The translations under genes were made by a program, and so were the position numbers. This document shows, one piece after another, positions 1 through 11,440 of a stretch of DNA of 64,000 bases. Source of the DNA: Armillaria gallica (Eukaryota; Basidiomycota; Agaricomycetes; Agaricales; Physalacriaceae); assembly GCA_037576215.1 (NCBI GenBank), contig JBANDB010000013.1, positions 1,860,001 to 1,924,000 of the forward strand, written 5' to 3'. The notes below the pieces were generated by a model. It had not been told where the DNA came from. It saw only the letters and a list, made by a program, of their open reading frames with translations, and did not search any database. How positions within the stretch are numbered: the stretch's first letter is position 1; the number at the start of each line of letters is the position of its first letter.

Positions 1-1
1 G

Positions 2-1457
2 GTACGTATCCTGGCCCTCGTTCGTGCCATCCAGGACTAATGCCTAGGTTAGGACTTGATTACGGACAGCGTCGACGGTGGGAACACGCTAGTGGATACG
101 GGATGGCAGTGATGAAGGAAGGTATGGCTGGTTTTCGATGTAGGAGTGGCCGAGAAACTAACCCGATTCATACAGTAACTGCCGACTACGTGCAAGGAAC
201 GCTTACGTGCACGCGTGGAGGGTCGCCCGGATTAGCAAGGGAGGGAAGGCCGGACAATTGTGCGACTCGGATGCGGGTTGGCACATCCACGGAGATGGTT
301 TGCGGATGTCGGATGGGACGTCAAGCAGTCAAGCAGTAGGGAGGTACCTATGCGGAAGCGCAGACATCGCGCCTACTACGTCATAATTGTTGGCGGTTTT
401 GCAACCTATCACGCCTTGCGCACATATTTACCGTCCATGAATCCCATCTGATTCCTAAAACAGCAACATCGCTCATCGCTAGTGGCATTAGGAGTGGACA
501 CCTGAGACTGGAGATTCGGCTCGAAGATGTAGACTGCAGGGCAATGATGCTAGGATGAGTTGCGCTCGCTTTTTTACCTACCTGCTGCGTGAATGCTGAC
601 CGACTCATTTTGCAGTCGACCGCCTTCCTTTGATCTGTAGCGATGCAGGCATGGCTGACGTTCAAGCAAGGCATTCCTCGACTCTGACGACCTCAACAAA
701 TTAACGACGGCGACGGCCTTGCAGTTCTCTTGGATCAAGCTATGCTATGCGCTGGATATCGAGTGACAATGGGAGAGATGGAAGGGTGGACTTGTTCGAG
801 CGCATCGGTAAGCAGGCGATAATCCCGTTACGAGGTGTGTGCTAACATAACGGGCAGACGACCGTGGATTCGCAGGAGAGAGGATGAGGATTAGCCAGGC
901 AGGTGCTTCCTAATAATAGAATGTAGCTTGGAGACGCGGAAGTGAGTTATTGATGTATCGAAGAGCGTCCGGTGTTCCGGATGCGATAGAGAGTGATATT
1001 AACTTGGAGTGTAAGGTAATGCTGGTGATCCATGGTCCTTGTTCTTCGGAGGAATTTACCGTGTTCATCGGCGTGCAACTCAATTGCTCAGTCAATATAG
1101 ACTACGTCTTGAATGTATGCCGTCACGCCGCACAGGATAAATTGAACAAGATACCCACATGTGCACCATGCTACCTGTCTTCCGCCGCATTGTTTGTATG
1201 CGTTTCAGGAATTTGTACCTTGCCTTCCGACACCTATCCACGGCGACTCGAGCAGCTCTTCTTCGCACTCCCTGGAACGATATCTTGAAAGCTTTGAAAG
1301 GGGAAATAGTGAGTACAGTTAATCACGATCGTTTCAAGTACATGCTTTGACGACGTTACTGGTAGCGCTCTCGAGAATTACACGAAGTTGGCTTTTGATT
1401 CGCATCAGATCGATTTGGAAACGCTTGCGCCTCATATTTACGACTCTACGGAGACCG
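2..1457 (+). other. multi-intron region upstream of HET gene 1 (duplication copy 1)
   Basis: This stretch shows spliceosomal introns conserved in the second copy at 53.9-55.7 kb. They include positions 2-47 (GTACGT start, GACTAAT branch, CCTAG end), 808-857 (GTAAGC, GTGCTAACAT branch, GGGCAG end) and 1309-1375 (GTGAGT to CTCGAG). Just before 1309 lies a coding-like exon containing TPWNDILKALKGEI, matched by TPWNDILEALKWEI in copy 2. After 1375 an open frame reads AFDSHQIDLETLAPHIYDST and is also conserved. An extra 8 nt near 1170 shifts the frame relative to copy 2, so this copy may be damaged. It may be the 5' part of the HET gene or a separate upstream gene. The product is not recognised, and the left end runs out of the window. 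Confidence 0.5.
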
Positions 1458-3488
1458 ATGGATTCACCTCCGAGCGTAGCCTCCGTTTCAGACAGGAATA
1501 CCAACTTCATTGTGCCTTCAGAGACGGTAGAGGAGGCTCTGACCGGGAGTGATTTTTCAGAAGATGGGGAACCTGCGTTGGGGGCGGCAGCTGATTCATC
1601 GGCCACCGTGCGACCAGAAGAACCCTCAGCATCGTCGGTGGCAGGACCTCTCATTGATCCTGTGGATGACATCGATGAAGAGTCAAGCAGTGATTCTGAT
1701 ACTGATTCCGACGATTTCAAGTATGGCGAGTCTTTTTGTGATTGTTATAGAAGGAAGTGGGTATGTCAGTCAGCAACACGGACAGAAAAAGAAATTTAAA
1801 TGTATTTGTAGGGCATCACTCTTCCCGAAGTCACCCTTTCTGCACTCACTGAGACCGGCCAAGCGGAATCGTCTATCGAGGTTCCAAAGCAGCGGTCGTA
1901 CACCGGTCGAAGTCCCGTTATATCATCCTCCCTTGCAGACACTCTCTGTGCTACCCTCGGCATTCAGGGAGTCTTAGATCGACTGAATGTCATGCTTGGG
2001 ACATCACACACACTCAACACCCCGTCTCTCTCATCACTTCTGAATCAGTGCATTGAGAAGAACAATGACTTTGGCACAGCTTATGCCTTCCTTCGCCCAG
2101 TATGGAAGACAGGTGGCAAGAGCGACATCAAAAAAAAACTCAGCAGACGTGAAAAAAAGGACAAGAGGGAGCGACGAGAAGCACTCGTAGGGAACCAGAT
2201 CGTTGACCCAGATTTGCCACCTCGATGTGTTTGGGACCTGTATAGCAATCGTGTGGTGCCTTCATGGATCACTGATGTATCATCAAAATCATGGTACATT
2301 AGTCATAGACCAAAGCCACTGCCAATTTCACATGCATGGGTAGATGAAAAGGATCGTATCAATGTGTGGACATCTATCAATGGGATAGAGTGGCCAGTGC
2401 CAATCCCAAAGGGTGCCAGTCTTGAACTCATCCGGATTGAGATGCTAAATCTGGGACTGGAGTACACATGGCTGGATGTGCTCTGTTTGAGGCAGAAAGG
2501 GGGGCCACAGGAGGATCTGCGTGTGGAGGAGTGGAAGCTGGATGTGCCCACAATTGGATATGTGTATAAGTGGACCACAGTTGTGATCTACCTGAGTGGA
2601 CTGGGGCTGCCATTGAGTTTGAAGGATGGTGACTTGGACAGTGATCAGTGTTGGTTTCGACGTGCATGGACAGTTCAGGAGGTTGGAGAGAATAGAATCA
2701 TTGCTGGGGATACACCAGATGGACCCATGCACACTAAACCAATAGACAAGGATGGAAACTATGAGACAGACTTGCTAACAAGGTTTCACAAGCAGTTAGA
2801 ATCAGTGGGGTGGAGTGCAGGTATATTTGGCAGTCTGGCAGAAATGCAGAAGCGGGTGTCAACTAATCCAGTGGATAGAGTGGCTGGACTTGCATTTCCT
2901 CTGGGGCCCAGTGCAATACCTGCCTACTATGAGAGTGAGTCTCTTGAGGATGCATGGACAGCACTGGTGGATGCAATGAACCTTGCAATGCGGGTGAATA
3001 TCCTCTTTGGATATCCTGGAGCTGGACTTGGATGCAAGAAATGGAGACCAACATGGAAGCAGGTCATGACAGAGCCTCTGCCAGATGATAGTAATTATAA
3101 TGATGTTGTTGAGTATGATGAGGAGACAGGTGAGGACTGGTATAAGGGTTGTTGCATTGAAAAGAGACTTGTGCAGGAATTGGATGTGGGATCAGCAAAA
3201 GGGGGTCATCGATATGGGGAGTTGGTTGTCAAAGATGCTGATGGAATCCCACACACATTCAAAATCCATGTTACCCACCAATGTCTGATACCTGAAGATG
3301 TGTATACACTGCTTGGGAATGTTTCAAACTTTCCCTGGAATATTTCAGGCTGGACCTGGGCTATAGGTAGACGACTGCTAGGACAGAGATTTGAGAAAGT
3401 GTCATTGTTTAGGATAGATAGCCTGAAAGAAGCAAAAAGGTTAAAGGATTTGGATGTATGTTTAGAGTCTCACAATGTACTTGTTTGA
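1458..3488 (+). CDS. HET-domain (heterokaryon incompatibility-like) protein, copy 1
   Basis: Two exons, 1458-1760 and 1812-3488, flank a 51-nt intron (GTATGT start, TTTGTAG end) that joins in phase 0 and gives about 659 aa. The intron is required because the same join restores the frame in copy 2. Residues 1-101 are acidic and serine-rich. A lysine/arginine-rich stretch (KKKLSRREKKDKRERREAL) follows at about residue 208. The HET domain spans roughly residues 272-393: PISHAWVDE, then TWLDVLCLRQ, then IGYVY, then CWFRRAWTVQEV, which are the hallmarks of the family. HET proteins trigger incompatibility or cell-death responses after non-self fusion in fungi. The role here is inferred. The ATG at 1458 is the first start conserved in both copies; upstream exons could extend the protein. 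From about 2300 onward the gene is CpG-poor. Confidence 0.82.
1761..1811 (+). other. intron of HET gene 1
   Basis: This 51-nt intron begins GTATGT and ends TTTGTAG. Without it the frame is lost before the HET domain. The equivalent intron in copy 2 (56049-56098, GTACGT to TTCCAG) is 50 nt, so its length has drifted while both flanking exons stay in frame, which is good evidence for splicing. Confidence 0.8.
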
Positions 3489-4195
3489 TTTTACTACTGG
3501 TCAGGGGTGTTGGATATAAGAGTTTACTGTTTTGCCTATTTTTTGTGTTCTTCCTCAATTTTAGTGCTTCATAACAGATCAGAAATGGATGTAGGTTGTC
3601 ATAAAGACTTTAATGTACTACCAATCCCTGGTTGTCTTGTCTCAAAGTTGTTTTGCACATGTCAATACTTTGCTTTCCAAATTTGGACTTGATATTCATG
3701 ACCCTGAGCATTTTATGATCTCATTGGTGAGTGCTTTCAAGGGCTATGACTAGGTTTGTGCTTAGAGACAAAGGTATTTTTTTTTTGGATAATGTATTCT
3801 CATTACAATATAGAACAGGTTTATGTCCTCAGAAACATGTATAACACTGAGAATACACAATGCTGATGAAATGAGTACTTCTGTTCCTATTCCCCTCTTC
3901 TCTGTATTCTTTTTACTCTCTTCCCACCTTGTGTCACCTCTTCTAATGCTCCTATTCATGTTGAACTCACTGCAGCAGTCATCATGCATGGCCATTGACA
4001 AGTTTCCTGCCTCATATCTATTGATACATTGTGGTCTTGTGACTTGAACTCTGTGCTCAGTTGTGTGGGTTTCAATAGCTGAGTATTTTTTTCTGTTGTT
4101 GACCACCATGTTGGTTTGTATTTCATCATTGAGCTCAATAGTGAGCTTGTTTCTTTTATGCTTCAATTTGTTGTCTCACTGCTCAACTACAGCTT
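3489..4195 (+). other. 3' flank of HET gene 1, within the duplication
   Basis: This non-coding stretch aligns with 57749-58433 behind HET gene 2. It contains shared blocks such as the T-run near 3779 and ATTACAATATAGAACAGG. The alignment ends at CTACAGCTTGG (near 4188), exactly where copy 2 is interrupted by an LTR at 58434. The stretch is CpG-poor and has no convincing gene. The short open frames at 3762-4166 (minus) and 3823-4278 (plus) have no homologous reading in copy 2 and look accidental. Confidence 0.6.
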
Positions 4196-6047
4196 GGACA
4201 CCCTTCAACTCAATAACCACAATGGTGATGTGTCATCAAAGTATGTGTTTCCTGCATGGTCTTTTAATACCTTATTGATGAGGACCATTGAAGTAAAGCC
4301 TGAATTTATTCTATCTGTTAATCAATGTATGTGTAAGGCTCTATATACTTGCCCTGGCTGACATTTCCCTTCTCTTTCTTAATTGCTTGTTGATTCAATG
4401 AGCCTCAAATGATTGTCCATCTCTGATGCCAGTCCAATCATTCACGTCCTACATTGATATGTACACAATGTTTCCGATCCCGCTGTTTTTTCTGACAGTC
4501 ACCTCAGCTCAAACACCAACTCTGGATGCCATGAATCCAACCAACAGTATGCTAAGTTAAAAACCAGGACTCTGCGCTGAAATAGCATATTGTCATCTCA
4601 TGAGCAAGCATTGACAATTGTCATGAGAGAGAGGGGGGGCTGGCTCAAACACCAGCCCATTCATTCACATCATGAGTCAGCCTGATCTTCACAATGCTGT
4701 TGTTCTTGCTGATGATCACCCAAGCCTGAATACTGACTGCGTCAACATCTTCTCAACTGTACACCTAGCTGAAGACTTGGAATCTGTGCTGAGATAAGAT
4801 TAAATGAGTATGCATAGACAGTCGCTGTTGGATAGGATGAGATGGAGGGAATAGGTGCAAGAGAGAGTCTCAAAAAGAGGGCATGGGTGGGAAATGGTGA
4901 GTACTTCTCTTTGACTCCAATCCACACACACTCAGACATCTGCAGCTGATCTCTACAACCACTGCCCTCAATGCACACCTGACAGCATGCCTGCCTCTCA
5001 AAGTTTCAATGCTGCACCCTGATTTATGTGGTCACTGATCCCATATGAGGATGACTGACTATTTGATGTCAAGCTTGAGGTAAGCAGCCTGTTCAATGCA
5101 TAGCACTGAAGCTAACAGGCCTTCCAGTGTGCACCAGAGTCAAGGAAAGAGCAGTTAATGATGGAGACTCAGTCATGGGGAGAGGATAGACATTGGTGTG
5201 TGCAGGGAGTGGAGGTGTCCAGATGGATGGAGGGTCAGGCTGGAGGGCAGTGCTATTATTAGACAGGAGGGAGGGGCAGGAAGGGAGGTGCTATTATTAG
5301 ATAAGAGGATGGAGGGAGTCATGAATTGTAGAGTATGAATAATGTTGAGAGGTTGCCAGAAGTGGATTTCGGAGGTTGGATGAGGGCTGGCTCATTGTCG
5401 AGGACAGCAATTTTGGTGGTGGTAGTAGAGAAAGGCAATATTTGAGGGACTAGTGCAACAATGATGGCATGCATTTTCTTTCACACTCAGAGATGAGAAG
5501 GTGTGTTTAACACCACTTTATTTTGTTAAGTACAAATGTAAGTAGATCATATGTGTAATATACCAGAGGTCTATGTAATTCAGCACATCTCTTCCACCTC
5601 AGAATCTGGCCTGGGAGTGCCAGTCAGAGTTGGCTTAAAATGGTGCAGAAATAGAGGAGGAAAGCTTACCATTTCCTTGTAACCCACTTCATTGCACAGC
5701 ACCTTGCTCCCCGATGATGTGCTCGGTAACAGGCAGTGCGCAAAATGCAACAAGTGTCTAGATCGTCAATCTAGATACTAAATCACACACACACAATCAC
5801 CAATATTAAGTTTGAGGGTGAGTACAGTAGAAGCACTCATGGTGTACTTAGATATCAATAATCAATTGGGTTTGTTTCAAAACAACTTCAATTCAAATCT
5901 AGAAGTGTTTACACGAGATACACTAATCGCAATAGCGAGGTATATGGATGTGGGGGGTTGTAAGGTATAATTTGAGTGGCTTAGACTCGAAACAACTTCA
6001 TCTAGGAGAGCTGGTAAGGCCTTAACTAGACAAGCTTTAACAATCAA
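4196..6047. other. CpG-poor decayed sequence without recognisable gene
   Basis: I see no convincing coding region. The sequence is TG/CA-rich and almost free of CG, like the old retroelement copies nearby. There are two imperfect copies of a GTGCTATTATTAGA block (near 5247 and 5287). The last 300 nt are the target DNA of the solo LTR at 6048. This is probably very old transposon or intergenic DNA beyond recognition. Confidence 0.4.
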
Positions 6048-9000
6048 TGATGTGCCTAAGACTTCCGTGGCAATGGCAACACCAACTCGGAATGAGATTG
6101 GTTAATTAACGTAGTGGCATGGCAATCAAGGTGATCGTGTGTGCGAGTGGTTTGGGGCACCTTCGTGCAGTAGAACAATTCCTTTATATGCAAGAATACA
6201 CTGTGACTTTAAGTCTGCGAAGTAGTACTGCTTGGTAGTTGAGTACTAGATGCTAAGGCTATAAGCCAGTAGGGTTCTCTTGAAGTGAGAGGGAACAGAA
6301 GTGGGTATGATGTGAATACCATGAATCTGTATGCGAAAATGCTGGACGAGGCTAGAAAATGTCACTGGACAGTAATCTGAGCAGGGAGAATGATGGAGGA
6401 TAGACTAAATGGTCAGCAATAGTCTATGAGTGAGCGAGGCAATGAGAAAACAGCATGGGGACTGCAAGTGGCGAAATAAACATGGAACAAGGTGCTGGGG
6501 GTGGAATGACGAGAGAAAATGTGGAACTACAAAAACTGGTGATGATACTGGTCCTATACAATGTGAGGGTGCTAAGTCAATGTCGAAACTGGTCTGGTAC
6601 TGAAATGATCCTATCCTATGTCAAACTAACCTTCAAGTCCACTTGGGGGACTGATACTATATGAAAACTGGCTGAAACTGATCCTAAGTCTGCTCTGAGA
6701 CTACCCAAGTGGGCAACAATAACAATGGCGAAAGGGAAACTGTAAAAAACTCCAATGGTGTGAAAGTGAAACAATGACGGCCTATAAAAGATAATGGGGG
6801 TGAGGTATAGCGCAGCGATCACATATTGGCACAGTATGAGCATGCACCAATAGTGTTAAGAGCGAAGAGCATGTAACGAAGGACTCTTCACAGTTAAAAA
6901 CCATGGGATAACTCTGGTGAGCTCAAGAGTCGATGTGCAATCAAGAATATGCTGAAGTAAACGGTATATTGCCATAGAATGGTGAATAGATGTGGTTTAC
7001 TGGTGATAGACTAGTGTGTGACGATAATTGACATAGTCTGGGGTCAACTAGAGATGAACTGCTCTTGAACTACATTTTCTAGCTAGTTTTTATACTACAA
7101 GTACAAATTTATAAATAGAATAAATATGCAAGACTTAGTAAGGCTGTAAGGCCTTGGCTTTGTAAAAATCAGAGGAAACATATGGTATGTTGTCTTCTAA
7201 AGTAACAGCAACTCATCGACGTTGCTGCATATGGATGCGAACTGTATGGGGTCATTGAGTGATGCATGGATCGTTAGGTGCTGTTTAGCTGTGGATTACT
7301 TGAGCGATGATGAGCCTCCAGGCTCTGTACACTCAGAATTCGTGGATTTAGCCATCCATCACCCAATACCTTCGAAACGATGCCATTATAACCCTCACAC
7401 ACTCCATAACACTGCCAACTCTCGATAACACCATGGATTTTCGCAGTATAAGCCACAAACATTCAGATCCAGTCCTAAAACCGTGACATCCACTCCTCAC
7501 GCACTCCGTTATCCTTCCCAGCTTGCCTCGCATCACAATTACCGTATCCCATCACAGCAAGGCACCTTTGATCGACAATCATCCTAAAACGGGGTTGCTA
7601 TATCACTCAGAAGCACTAGTTGATGTGCCCATCAATCATTTAATGAAATGACGTGATTGACGCGAGTACCCTCACAGCTACGATAATTACAGCTACGGCA
7701 ACTACAGACCGCATTTACTAAGGCTGTTACAGTGTCAAGACTTCGAATTATCGTTGCCCCATGCATACACCTCAGCACGGCAACTGCAGCTCAATAATCC
7801 GCAGCTACACAGCACCTTATGATCCGCTCATCACTCAATAAAACCACACGGTTCGCATCCATACACGGCAACGTAGAGGACTTGCTGTTACTTTAGAACC
7901 ACAGATACCATATGTTTACTATGGCTATTACAAAAGCCAAGGACTTACAGCCTTACTAAGGCTCCGAAGAATATTCTATTTATAAAATCGTACTTGTAGT
8001 ATAAAAACTAGGTAGATACCACATTTTTAGAGCTAGTTCTTACCCAGGTGACGAGGCTACGGCATTACCAGTCAGCTACGGTTACTCCAAGTTATTCTCC
8101 ACCGCTTGCTTTACTCTTTAAACGTTGTTGGTTGCACCAATACACGAAATCTTGTGTCAATAACTTGCTTTTGCCTTTTAATGCCACAACATTGCTTCAC
8201 TTTCACCACATAGGATTGTTTCATCGCTTTCACCTTCTACATCGCCATCGTTTTCATCGCACAGTTCAGTATTGCCTCCGTGTAGGCCCAGTTCAGCTCC
8301 ATAGGATCACCCTCGTCTTTATCATTGTTCGGAGTTGCTGTGCATCTATTGCCGCAGCACCCCACTCAGCACCTCAGTTGCTACGATTTCTACCAGTTTC
8401 TTGCAGTCTCCGTACGTTTATTGTTATTGTTTCGACTCACAATATTAGGTACACCCCAAGCCATGTTTACTAGGCTATTTCGACGTCTTCTAGTCCATTG
8501 CCACGATTTCTACAGCATCACAACGTTTTCTAGTCCCTCCCCACGTTTTCCAGTCCCTCCCCACGTTTTCTCGACCGTTGCCACGATTTCTAGCACGTTG
8601 CTACGATTTCTAGACCCATTTTTGTGGTCTCTAGATCATTTTCACAGTTTCTATTGCGGTTTCTTGGTATTCAAGTCATACCAGATTCCGTCCCATCTCG
8701 TTTATCGAGATCCTTCCTGGCTTACAGCCAACGTCTATTAGTACTCCTTGACCAAGAGTACTACTTCACTGACTGAAAGTCGCAGTGTATCTTGTGTTAT
8801 TGAGGAATTGACTGCACGGAGGTGCACCGAACCACTCGCAAACACATTGCCTTGATTGCTGTGTTGCTACGTTAATTGCCTAAGCTCTCACCGAGTTTTG
8901 GGTGTTGCCGTTGCCACGGAAGTCTAGGCTCATCAGCGATAGTCGTCATGCTGAGGAGTACGTGTGGGGTAATGTTTTCTTGAGGCCTTGGCGAAGTAAC

Positions 9001-9355
9001 AGCCTTAGTAAACATGGTCTGTAGTTGCCATAGCTGGGAGGGTACTCCCGTCAATCACATCATTTTCATTAAGTGATCAATGAGCATGTCAACTAGGTGC
9101 TTCTGAGTGATGCATCAATTCTGTATTGGGATGATTGTCGATCAAAGGTGCCTTGCTGTGATGAGGTACAGCAATTATGATGTGTGGCAAGATGGGATGG
9201 ATAACAAAGTGCGTAAGGAGTGGTTGCCGTAGGATAAAAGTGGTATCAATGTGTGTGCAATCATTGGTTTGCTGAAAGGCCATTGAAGGGACAGTAGTGT
9301 TGATTAGCAGGGAAAATCCGCGAATTCTGAGTGTACAGAGCCTGGAGGCTCATCA
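6048..9355 (-). repeat. solo LTR, TGATGAGC family subtype B (copy B1), interrupted
   Basis: On the plus strand it begins TGATGTGCCTAAGACTTCC and ends GGAGGCTCATCA, matching the reversed LTRs at 35392 and 40211. It is flanked by a perfect 4-bp direct repeat TCAA (6044-6047 and 9356-9359). The inner solo LTR 7308-8935 plus one GCGA copy splits it; sequence resumes at 8940 in register with the LTR consensus. Net length is about 1.68 kb. The subtype differs from A by ACCAACTCGGAATGAGATTGG near the end and has only traces of the 20-bp repeat array. No internal retroelement genes remain, so it is a recombination-derived solo LTR. Confidence 0.8.
7308..8935 (+). repeat. solo LTR, TGATGAGC family subtype A (copy A1)
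   Basis: This 1628-bp copy begins TGATGAGCCTCCAGGCTCTG and ends TCTAGGCTCATCA. It is flanked by a perfect 4-bp target duplication GCGA (7304-7307 and 8936-8939) and inserted into the older reversed LTR B1. A TATA box (TATAAAAA at 8000-8007) marks the probable U3 promoter. Downstream are a TC-rich leader and a 20-bp tandem array (8489-8640). The 5' end carries the inverted repeat GAGCCT-CC-AGGCTC. The same sequence bounds the gag-protease element at 35392-42098 as a true LTR pair, which identifies this copy as a solo LTR and not a TIR transposon. Confidence 0.85.
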
Positions 9356-10642
9356 TCAAACAATCAAAGACCTAGAGGTCTACAAAAAGTGTAATTGCTC
9401 TGGAGTACACAGACTCGATTACAACACAAGCACACATACTTGCAACAAAGAACCAAAGTTCTACAAAGAGTACACAGACTCTAGAGTGCACTGACTTGTT
9501 AACTATTCAAACTTAAAGCATTCTAGGGCTTATTTCACTTCAACTAGGCAGTGTCTTCAGTCTGTGGTTGACTTAGCACATCTAGATCACTTTAGTCGGT
9601 GAGGGAGCACGAGGCCTTTGTATGCGGAGCAGTTCAATTAACTAGCAAGGTGCAAACATGGGGACGACTCTTCTTCCTACTTAGTTCTTCTAGATTACTT
9701 ATAGCCGCCCTTTTGGGGTTGACTTGGTAAACTTAATTCACTTCAGTCGAGGATATGCAATTAAAACCAGTGATTGATTAGATAGCTATAAGGCTACTAG
9801 CACAAACGTGGGGGAATGCTTTCCTGCTGTTATGCGTCTAGTCGCTGCTAATTTATACGATTTCTAGTCTAGGTATAGGAGCTTGTATCTAAAAGTAATT
9901 ATGGTATGAGCTTTGGATATCAATACAAATGATGAGTAATTAATTTACAAGGATTGCACCATTCCAAGGTTTTCTATTCAGTTGGACAGAATGACTAGCG
10001 GTCATTCTATTGCCAAGGAGTGTCCTAATGGTCTATAGGAACTCCTTGCTTCTCCTTCATGCCTTGCCACATGGATTCCTATTCAATACTATGAATTGCA
10101 CAGTATTTCGAGGAGGTAACCACTGATCATGATCGATTGTCAGACTGAGATTATATTTGCTTTGATCACTGTGCGATCTATAGCTATCTCGGCACCAAGT
10201 GTTGGTTATTCAGTGATTCCAAGTTTATTCATGTTCTAGACTAAGTTCATTTCATGTTGTGAACTATTGTGGACTTAGCGATTCTCTTCCAGGTTCATTC
10301 AGGTCATTGAGATGACAAGTAATCTAGTTCTTCTGTGTTCTGCTTTGTTTTTGTAACCCATCTCAATGTGTCCCTTGGTTCCAACTGTAACTAGTCTTGT
10401 TTTGGGCAGGGAATAGCATTCAGTGTTGAAGGCTTATAGAGTTGACTCGTCTAGATGTCGCTTCTAAGTCCGTTCTGGTACTGTATTGCTCACTATCTTA
10501 TGTAGTATACTAGCTATCAGTGTAAAGCCTCCATTATAGCTCTCTGTACTGCTTGTAGACTGTGCTATTTGATAGAAATTCACAAAATCTACGGGTAGCC
10601 TGATACCAAGCGTATCACCAGATGGTCGTCGAGCAAAAAATC
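9356..10642. other. unclassified sequence between solo LTR B1 and Gypsy-1
   Basis: No gene is supported here. The first 150 nt hold imperfect repeats (CTACAAAAAGTG / CTACAAAGAGTACACAGACTC). The rest is moderately AT-rich with no open frame of note. The last five bases, AAATC (10638-10642), are the left target duplication of Gypsy-1. It may be the remainder of the sequence that LTR B1 entered at 6048. Confidence 0.4.
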
Positions 10643-11036
10643 TATTAAACCTGAACTCCTATCAAGGGTAAACAATGGCTGTCTCGCGTTCGGGCAGTCA
10701 CCGATGAGTCCCTCAAACCGATAGGCAATGAGTCTAAGTCCTTAAGTTTTTGGCAAGAAATTAAGCGATAGTTTCAGTATAGATTAAAGTTAGCTTGAGG
10801 CTGGGGTACATACAGCAAGAGTAACTACTTAAATACTAGGAGTGAGGGTATGTATATGGTTCGCCTTGTAAACAACAGAAGTTAGAGCATGCAAGATCGA
10901 AGCAGAAATGCATGATATCGAAGAGATAACATGGGAACGGTGAACAGTTCCTTGGTTACCCCTATAGTCGATGGTCCGTCTGGCCCAGTTGATCTGGATA
11001 AGATAAGATAAAGGAAAAAACAAATAAATCGTAACA
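10643..11036 (-). repeat. Gypsy-1 3' LTR
   Basis: This 394-bp copy matches 20319-20712. In sense orientation it starts TGTTACGATTTATT and ends GGTTTAATA, so it has a TG...TA terminus and not TG...CA. The border is fixed by the AAATC target duplication. The internal sense sequence TTAGCTTGAGGCT (plus-strand reading) has lost the CpG kept in the 5' LTR. Confidence 0.9.
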
Positions 11037-11049
11037 TTACCCCCTCATT
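11037..11049 (-). other. Gypsy-1 polypurine tract
   Basis: In sense (minus) orientation the bases AATGAGGGGGTAA lie directly before the TGTTAC start of the 3' LTR. This is the expected place and composition for plus-strand priming in an LTR retrotransposon. Confidence 0.7.
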
Positions 11050-11071
11050 AAGGCAGGCATCCCGACTGCCA

Positions 11072-11440
11072 TTAAGGTATCTCTGTCGGTTCCCAAGGCA
11101 CTTTTGTGTCCATTGAAGAGTCATCATGGCCTCCGAGCAGGTCCCAGAGTTGTTCTTGGTCGTACCACACTTTTTGTCCTGTAAATGGGTCTGTGTATGA
11201 CTGCCAATCTTCCCGTCCACTGACGATGTTGTCAATGTGCTCAGAGAGATACTCTTCGATGAGCTCGTCGGCATCCATATCGCCTTCTCATACCCAACTG
11301 TTCGATTCAGGTCCGTACCCCTTCCATTTGATGAAGTAGTTGGTTACTGTGTTTGGTGGTTCTCCTTTTTTCCCTCGAACTCATCGTCGTCTACTGTTTA
11401 AGACTTTTTCGACTTCATAATGTTCCTCACCGTCTATGAG
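11072..11440 (-). pseudogene. Gypsy-1 integrase C-terminal chromodomain
   Basis: The minus-strand reading contains HYEVEKVLNSRRR, then YFIKWKGYGPESNSW, then DELIEEYLSEHI. These are the three blocks of a chromodomain: the EVEKIL-type strand, the aromatic-cage WKGY block and the C-terminal helix. Chromodomains at the integrase C-terminus define chromoviruses and bind modified histone H3, directing integration to heterochromatin. Two TGA codons interrupt it, after NSRRRR and after NSWV. Both sit where an arginine CGA would be expected, so the domain is dead in this copy. Confidence 0.8.

Noticed and set aside
1347..1799. open frame starting at TTG 1347
   Set aside because: TTG is not a usual fungal start; a probable intron covers 1309-1375 and the first conserved ATG in this frame is 1458.
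7308..8935. TGATGAGCCT...AGGCTCATCA elements as TIR DNA transposons
   Set aside because: The same sequence occurs as a direct-repeat pair bounding a gag-protease interior with primer-binding site and polypurine tract, so the ends are LTR termini and single copies are solo LTRs.
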